A stretch of DNA of 6,660 nucleotides, from contig CAZWBW010000124.1 of assembly GCA_964632355.1 (NCBI GenBank), positions 1 through 6,660 on the forward strand. Reading direction: 5' to 3'. This DNA is from JALOAP01 sp964632355. Its GTDB lineage: Bacteria; Chloroflexota; Dehalococcoidia; Tepidiformales; Tepidiformaceae. This document shows, one piece after another, positions 4,560 through 6,660 of this stretch. The notes under the pieces were generated by a model that had not been told where the DNA came from, did not search any database, and saw nothing but the letters and a program-made list of their open reading frames with translations. Each line of letters begins with the position of its first letter. The first letter of the stretch is position 1. A program made the translations under genes and the position numbers.

Positions 4560-5861
4560 TCAGGTGCACATCCGGCGAACGATTTCGTACATGAGCTCGA
4601 CGCCCATGTTCAGGTTCTCGATGGCCAGGAACTCGTTGTTGCCGTGGAACCCGGCCCGCTCTTCGGGGCTCAACAGGCAGGGGATAAACCCGTAGGCGGG
4701 GATTCCGCGGGCGCGCAGGAACCGGTTGTCGGTGCCGCCGACGGTCATTGTTGGGACCACCACGGCGTCTTCCATTGCTTCGTGCAGGACATCCTGGATG
4801 GTACGGAAGAGCTCGGTGTCCCAGGGGACGGCGGAGGTAGGCTCGCCCTGGTCGGGCGATTCGAGTTCGATGATGATGCGGTCGTCGTCGATGTAGTCGC
4901 GAATCTGTTCGATCCAGTCGGCCTTCGACTGACCCGGAAGCAGACGGCAATCGATGACGGCCTCGCTCTTCGCGGGAATGACGTTGGCCTTGATGCCGCT
5001 GTTCAGCATCGTGACGTTGAGGGTGTTCACGAACATGGCGTGGAGTTCGGGGTTGGCGCGAATGCGGGCCTCGAGCTCCTCGCGGTCATCGAGCGAGGGA
5101 AGGAGCCCCGCCTGGTGCAGGCGCTCGACGTAGGCGCGAGTTTCGTCGGTGAAGGTGATGCCGCGATCCCAGTCGGCGAGTTTGAGCAGGGCGCGCATGA
5201 GGTGCACGGCGGAGTTGTCCTCGTGCGGGCGGCTGCCGTGCCCGGGCGTGCCGACAGCAGTGAGGCGAAGCCAGCAGATGTCCTTTTCGCTTGTGGCGAT
5301 GGAGAACACCTTCCGGTCCAGCCCGAAGAGCCGGGGCGTGCCAGAGCCGCCCTCGCTCAGTTCGAACTCGACGTCGACGACGTCGGGGCGATGCTTGCAG
5401 AGCCACGCCATGCCGTATTCGCTGCCGGCCTCTTCGTCGGGGACGGCGCAGAATACGAGGTCTCGCTTGAGGGCGAGGCCCTGGCGCTTCAGCAGGAGGA
5501 AGGCGAGGAGCTGCATCACGCCGCAGCCCTTCATATCCACGGCGCCGCGGCCGTAAACACGACCGTCTTTGATCACGCCTTCGAACGCGGGGACGTCCCA
5601 GTACTCTTCTTCGACCGGCACGACATCGGTGTGGTTGCAGAGCATGAGGGGGCGCTTCGAACCATCCCCGCGCAGCCGGGCGACTAGCACCTCGCGGTTC
5701 GGGGCGGTCTCGATGTACTCGGTTTCGATGCCCTCGGCTTCGATGATGGAGCCGAGGAAACGGGCGGCTGGCTTTTCGTTGCCGGGCGGGTTCGAGGTGT
5801 CGATCTGGAGGTAGCGCACGAAAATGTCGAGCGCTTCGTCGAAGATGGGCTGCCAGTCCAT
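4560..5861 (-). CDS. M20-family metallopeptidase (ArgE/DapE/carboxypeptidase type)
   Basis: This complete 433-residue zinc-dependent amidohydrolase has every M20 landmark. Metal ligands and catalytic residues are His77 and Asp79 (NHTD), Asp109 (GRGAVDMKG), catalytic Glu143 and ligand Glu144 (PDEEAGSEYG), Glu170 (LSEGG) and His406 (FHGNNE). The dimerisation/lid domain is marked by VGTPGHGSRPHEDNSAVHLM (203-222). The N-terminal FVRYLQIDTSNPPGNE is typical of the ArgE/DapE/CPS1/PM20D1 branch, which removes acyl groups from amino acids or cuts dipeptides. No signal peptide is present, so it acts in the cytoplasm. The sequence does not fix the substrate: the surroundings contain no arginine or lysine synthesis genes, so naming it argE or dapE would be unsafe. 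ATG at 5861 has AGGA 7 bases upstream. It is transcribed alone, divergently from tRNA-Thr; only a short hairpin without a U-tract (4546-4560) follows the stop, so reading into tRNA-Gly is possible. Confidence 0.94.
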   Translation of the reverse strand: MDWQPIFDEALDIFVRYLQIDTSNPPGNEKPAARFLGSIIEAEGIETEYIETAPNREVLVARLRGDGSKRPLMLCNHTDVVPVEEEYWDVPAFEGVIKDGRVYGRGAVDMKGCGVMQLLAFLLLKRQGLALKRDLVFCAVPDEEAGSEYGMAWLCKHRPDVVDVEFELSEGGSGTPRLFGLDRKVFSIATSEKDICWLRLTAVGTPGHGSRPHEDNSAVHLMRALLKLADWDRGITFTDETRAYVERLHQAGLLPSLDDREELEARIRANPELHAMFVNTLNVTMLNSGIKANVIPAKSEAVIDCRLLPGQSKADWIEQIRDYIDDDRIIIELESPDQGEPTSAVPWDTELFRTIQDVLHEAMEDAVVVPTMTVGGTDNRFLRARGIPAYGFIPCLLSPEERAGFHGNNEFLAIENLNMGVELMYEIVRRMCT

Positions 5862-5912
5862 GGGTACATCCTGAGCGGCATCGGCCGGTGCGCGGGCATG
5901 GTGGCCGATCCG

Positions 5913-5933
5913 TGGTTCGCGCGCAACGAACCA
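5913..5933. promoter_or_regulatory. Inverted repeat TGGTTCG-N7-CGAACCA in the divergent region
   Basis: Perfect 7-bp arms (5913-5919 and 5927-5933) flank a 7-base GC-rich spacer, immediately upstream of the tRNA-Thr -35 element and 52 bases upstream of the peptidase start. Symmetry and position would suit a protein binding site, but no regulator in the window is obviously tied to it, and a chance palindrome in GC-rich DNA is possible. Confidence 0.4.
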
Positions 5934-5961
5934 TTTGCAGTAAGGCCGCGCACGCTACAAT
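5934..5961 (+). promoter_or_regulatory. Promoter of tRNA-Thr (TTTGCA-N16-TACAAT)
   Basis: A -35-like TTTGCA (5934-5939) and a -10 TACAAT (5956-5961, five of six consensus bases) are 16 bases apart, with the tRNA beginning 29 bases after the -10. The predicted leader of about 20 bases contains a short GT repeat (around 5979-5987). Confidence 0.65.
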
Positions 5962-5990
5962 GGAAGAGCGCAGAGCGAGTGTGTGTGCGG

Positions 5991-6066
5991 GCCTCGTTAG
6001 CTCAGCTGGTAGAGCGAGCGATTCGTAATCGCTAGGTCCACGGTTCGAGTCCGTGACGAGGCTCCA
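5991..6066 (+). tRNA. tRNA-Thr (anticodon CGT)
   Basis: A complete 76-base cloverleaf with encoded CCA (6064-6066). Acceptor GCCTCGT pairs with ACGAGGC, discriminator T. The D arm is GCTC-AGCTGGTA-GAGC. The anticodon stem AGCGA/TCGCT holds loop TTCGTAA, giving anticodon CGT (6024-6026), which reads ACG. The T arm is CACGG-TTCGAGT-CCGTG. It stands alone, divergent from the M20 peptidase gene. A pyrimidine-rich, G-poor stretch (about 6067-6103) follows in place of a hairpin terminator, which could favour Rho-dependent ending. Confidence 0.97.
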
Positions 6067-6253
6067 GTTCTCCTTTCTCCTTCCCCGTTCTCCACGTTCC
6101 CTTCGAGGCCCAGGTAAGGCTCGTTCTGTGCCGCGGGCGCTGTTACTTATGTAGCGCCGCCACTGTTACCTGCAGAACAACGGTGAGCGCTCGGCCTCGA
6201 AAAGGTAGTTCGTGGCCCGTGACCGGGCACAACACCAAAAAGGGGAACCGCAA
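6067..6253 (+). other. Non-coding region with two hairpins upstream of a small open frame
   Basis: A pyrimidine-rich run (about 6067-6103) is followed by two stem-loops. The first has GGCGCT (6136-6141) pairing with AGCGCC (6153-6158) over an 11-base loop. The second has GCCCG (6215-6219) pairing with CGGGC (6224-6228) over TGAC, extendable with one bulge to 6212-6230. CTGTTAC occurs twice (6140-6146 and 6163-6169). No promoter matches consensus well and no known riboswitch or ncRNA is recognised. It may be the 5' leader of the 29-codon frame that follows. Confidence 0.45.
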
Positions 6254-6343
6254 ATGGAGTTCGACTGGATAGCCTGGGTGAACCAACTCGTCGAGGCGAT
6301 CTACGCCATCCTTGCGGCGGCGGGAGGCTCCGTTCCGAGCTAG
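6254..6343 (+). CDS. Possible 29-residue small protein (hypothetical)
   Basis: ATG (6254) to TAG (6343) encodes 29 residues. The purine-rich AAAAAGGGG ends 8 bases before the ATG, a good ribosome-binding site for this window. The peptide starts MEFDWIAWVNQL, continues as a hydrophobic or amphipathic helix with two tryptophans (5 and 8) and an Ala-rich part, and ends GGSVPS. It has three acidic residues and no Lys or Arg, so it is unlike the usual cationic type I toxins. A strong hairpin lies 28 bases after the stop, so the frame would sit on its own short mRNA with a structured leader. I recognise no family. Support is the ribosome-binding site, the terminator and the composition; the length alone could occur by chance. 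Confidence 0.45.
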   Translation: MEFDWIAWVNQLVEAIYAILAAAGGSVPS

Positions 6344-6371
6344 GGCAAAGCGCAAGCAGCGAACAAAGCAC

Positions 6372-6399
6372 GAAGCACCCGGGTGTTCCCGGGTGCTTC
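6372..6399. terminator. Strong 12-bp hairpin, probable bidirectional terminator
   Basis: GAAGCACCCGGG (6372-6383) pairs perfectly with CCCGGGTGCTTC (6388-6399) over TGTT. On the plus strand TTCGTTT follows; on the minus strand GTGCTTTGTT follows. It lies between the small plus-strand frame (stop 6343) and the convergent minus-strand gene ending at 6426, so it can serve both. Confidence 0.75.
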
Positions 6400-6425
6400 T
6401 TCGTTTGCGTCTTGGAGGGGCCGGA

Positions 6426-6660
6426 CTACTCCTCGTAGTACTCCAGGCCGAGGTGGGTGATCTGCTCTTCGCCCATAAGGTAGCGGAGCGTGTTCTTCAG
6501 CTTCGTGTGCTGAATGAACAGGTCGTGCTCCGGGTAGACCTCGGGCGCGTGCTCCGGCGACTTGAAGTAGAAGGAGAGCCACTCCTGGATGCCCTTCATG
6601 CCGGCGCGCTGGGCGAGGTCCATGAAGAGCGCCAGGTCGAGCACGAGCGGCGCGGCAAGG
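6426..6660 (-). CDS. Inositol-3-phosphate synthase-like protein, C-terminal part (5' end outside window)
   Basis: The minus-strand frame is open from the window edge to TAG at 6426-6428 and gives about 77 residues of a C-terminus. The stretch AAPLVLDLALFMDLAQRAG, then FYFKSP, HDLFIQHTKLKNTLRYL and the ending HLGLEYYEE resemble the C-terminus of myo-inositol-1-phosphate synthase (Ino1), notably the TPLILDL, KAPL, ALFKQR...NILR and LLEYK positions of the eukaryotic-type enzyme. That enzyme converts glucose 6-phosphate to inositol 3-phosphate with NAD and feeds inositol lipid or compatible-solute synthesis. The Rossmann domain and active site lie outside the window, so they cannot be checked. 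A GTG at 6642-6644 is internal to the conserved block and is not the start. The gene ends at the hairpin 6372-6399. Confidence 0.78.
   Translation of the reverse strand, partial: LAAPLVLDLALFMDLAQRAGMKGIQEWLSFYFKSPEHAPEVYPEHDLFIQHTKLKNTLRYLMGEEQITHLGLEYYEE

Noticed and set aside
4546..4560. Hairpin AGCCG/CGGCT at the stop of the M20 gene as a terminator
   Set aside because: The stem is only 5 bp and is followed by TTGGCG rather than a U-tract; the sequence is better explained as part of the tRNA-Gly promoter.
4644..5687. A 347-codon plus-strand frame inside the M20 peptidase gene
   Set aside because: It is antisense to a complete, motif-rich peptidase, and its composition follows from the codon pattern of the real gene.
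5991..6066. tRNA genes as integration sites for a mobile element
   Set aside because: No integrase, no duplicated tRNA 3' end and no change in gene style are visible near any of the three tRNAs.

Overview
This is a high-GC bacterial chromosome segment of ordinary, compact layout. It has short intergenic gaps, TGA stops overlapping GTG or ATG starts, TTG/GTG start codons and tRNA genes that encode their own CCA. Gene content and protein style (HrtB-like exporter, DinB-superfamily protein, eukaryote-like inositol-phosphate synthase C-terminus) would fit Chloroflexota. That placement is an impression from sequence style only, because no marker gene in the window settles it.

Left part (1-3156, minus strand). 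The window opens inside a tandem array of degenerate 7-bp units (1-70). A perfect 13-bp-stem hairpin (97-126) then closes a minus-strand block that reads, in transcription order: TetR-family regulator, FtsX/MacB/HrtB-type ABC permease, ABC ATPase, DinB-superfamily protein. Regulator and permease overlap as GTGA, and permease and ATPase are coupled in the same way. A 20-bp inverted repeat (arms AGGCAAGT/ACTTGCCT) at the start of the regulator gene is a strong candidate operator. Together they look like a self-regulated efflux cassette with the same gene order as the haem-efflux hrtRBA operon; the substrate is unknown.

Middle (3157-4560). A divergent pair, rnhB (RNase HII) and a YraN/UPF0102 gene, overlaps as ATGA. 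The RNase HII carries an unusual GVG in place of the usual GRG substrate-recognition motif. Convergent to this pair lie minus-strand tRNA-Leu(CAA) and a tRNA-Gly whose anticodon region is replaced by a 10-N gap; a rho-independent terminator follows tRNA-Gly.

Right part (4560-6660). A complete M20-family metallopeptidase (minus) is divergent from tRNA-Thr(CGT) (plus), with a recognisable tRNA promoter and a 7-bp-armed inverted repeat between them. After tRNA-Thr lies about 190 bp without a gene, holding two hairpins, then a 29-codon open frame with a good ribosome-binding site, then a strong, probably bidirectional terminator. The window ends in the C-terminal part of a minus-strand gene resembling inositol-3-phosphate synthase.

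I found no convincing undescribed system. The items most worth checking are the RNase HII motif change, the small open frame and its structured leader, the operator/start-codon arrangement of the regulator, and the gap inside tRNA-Gly.
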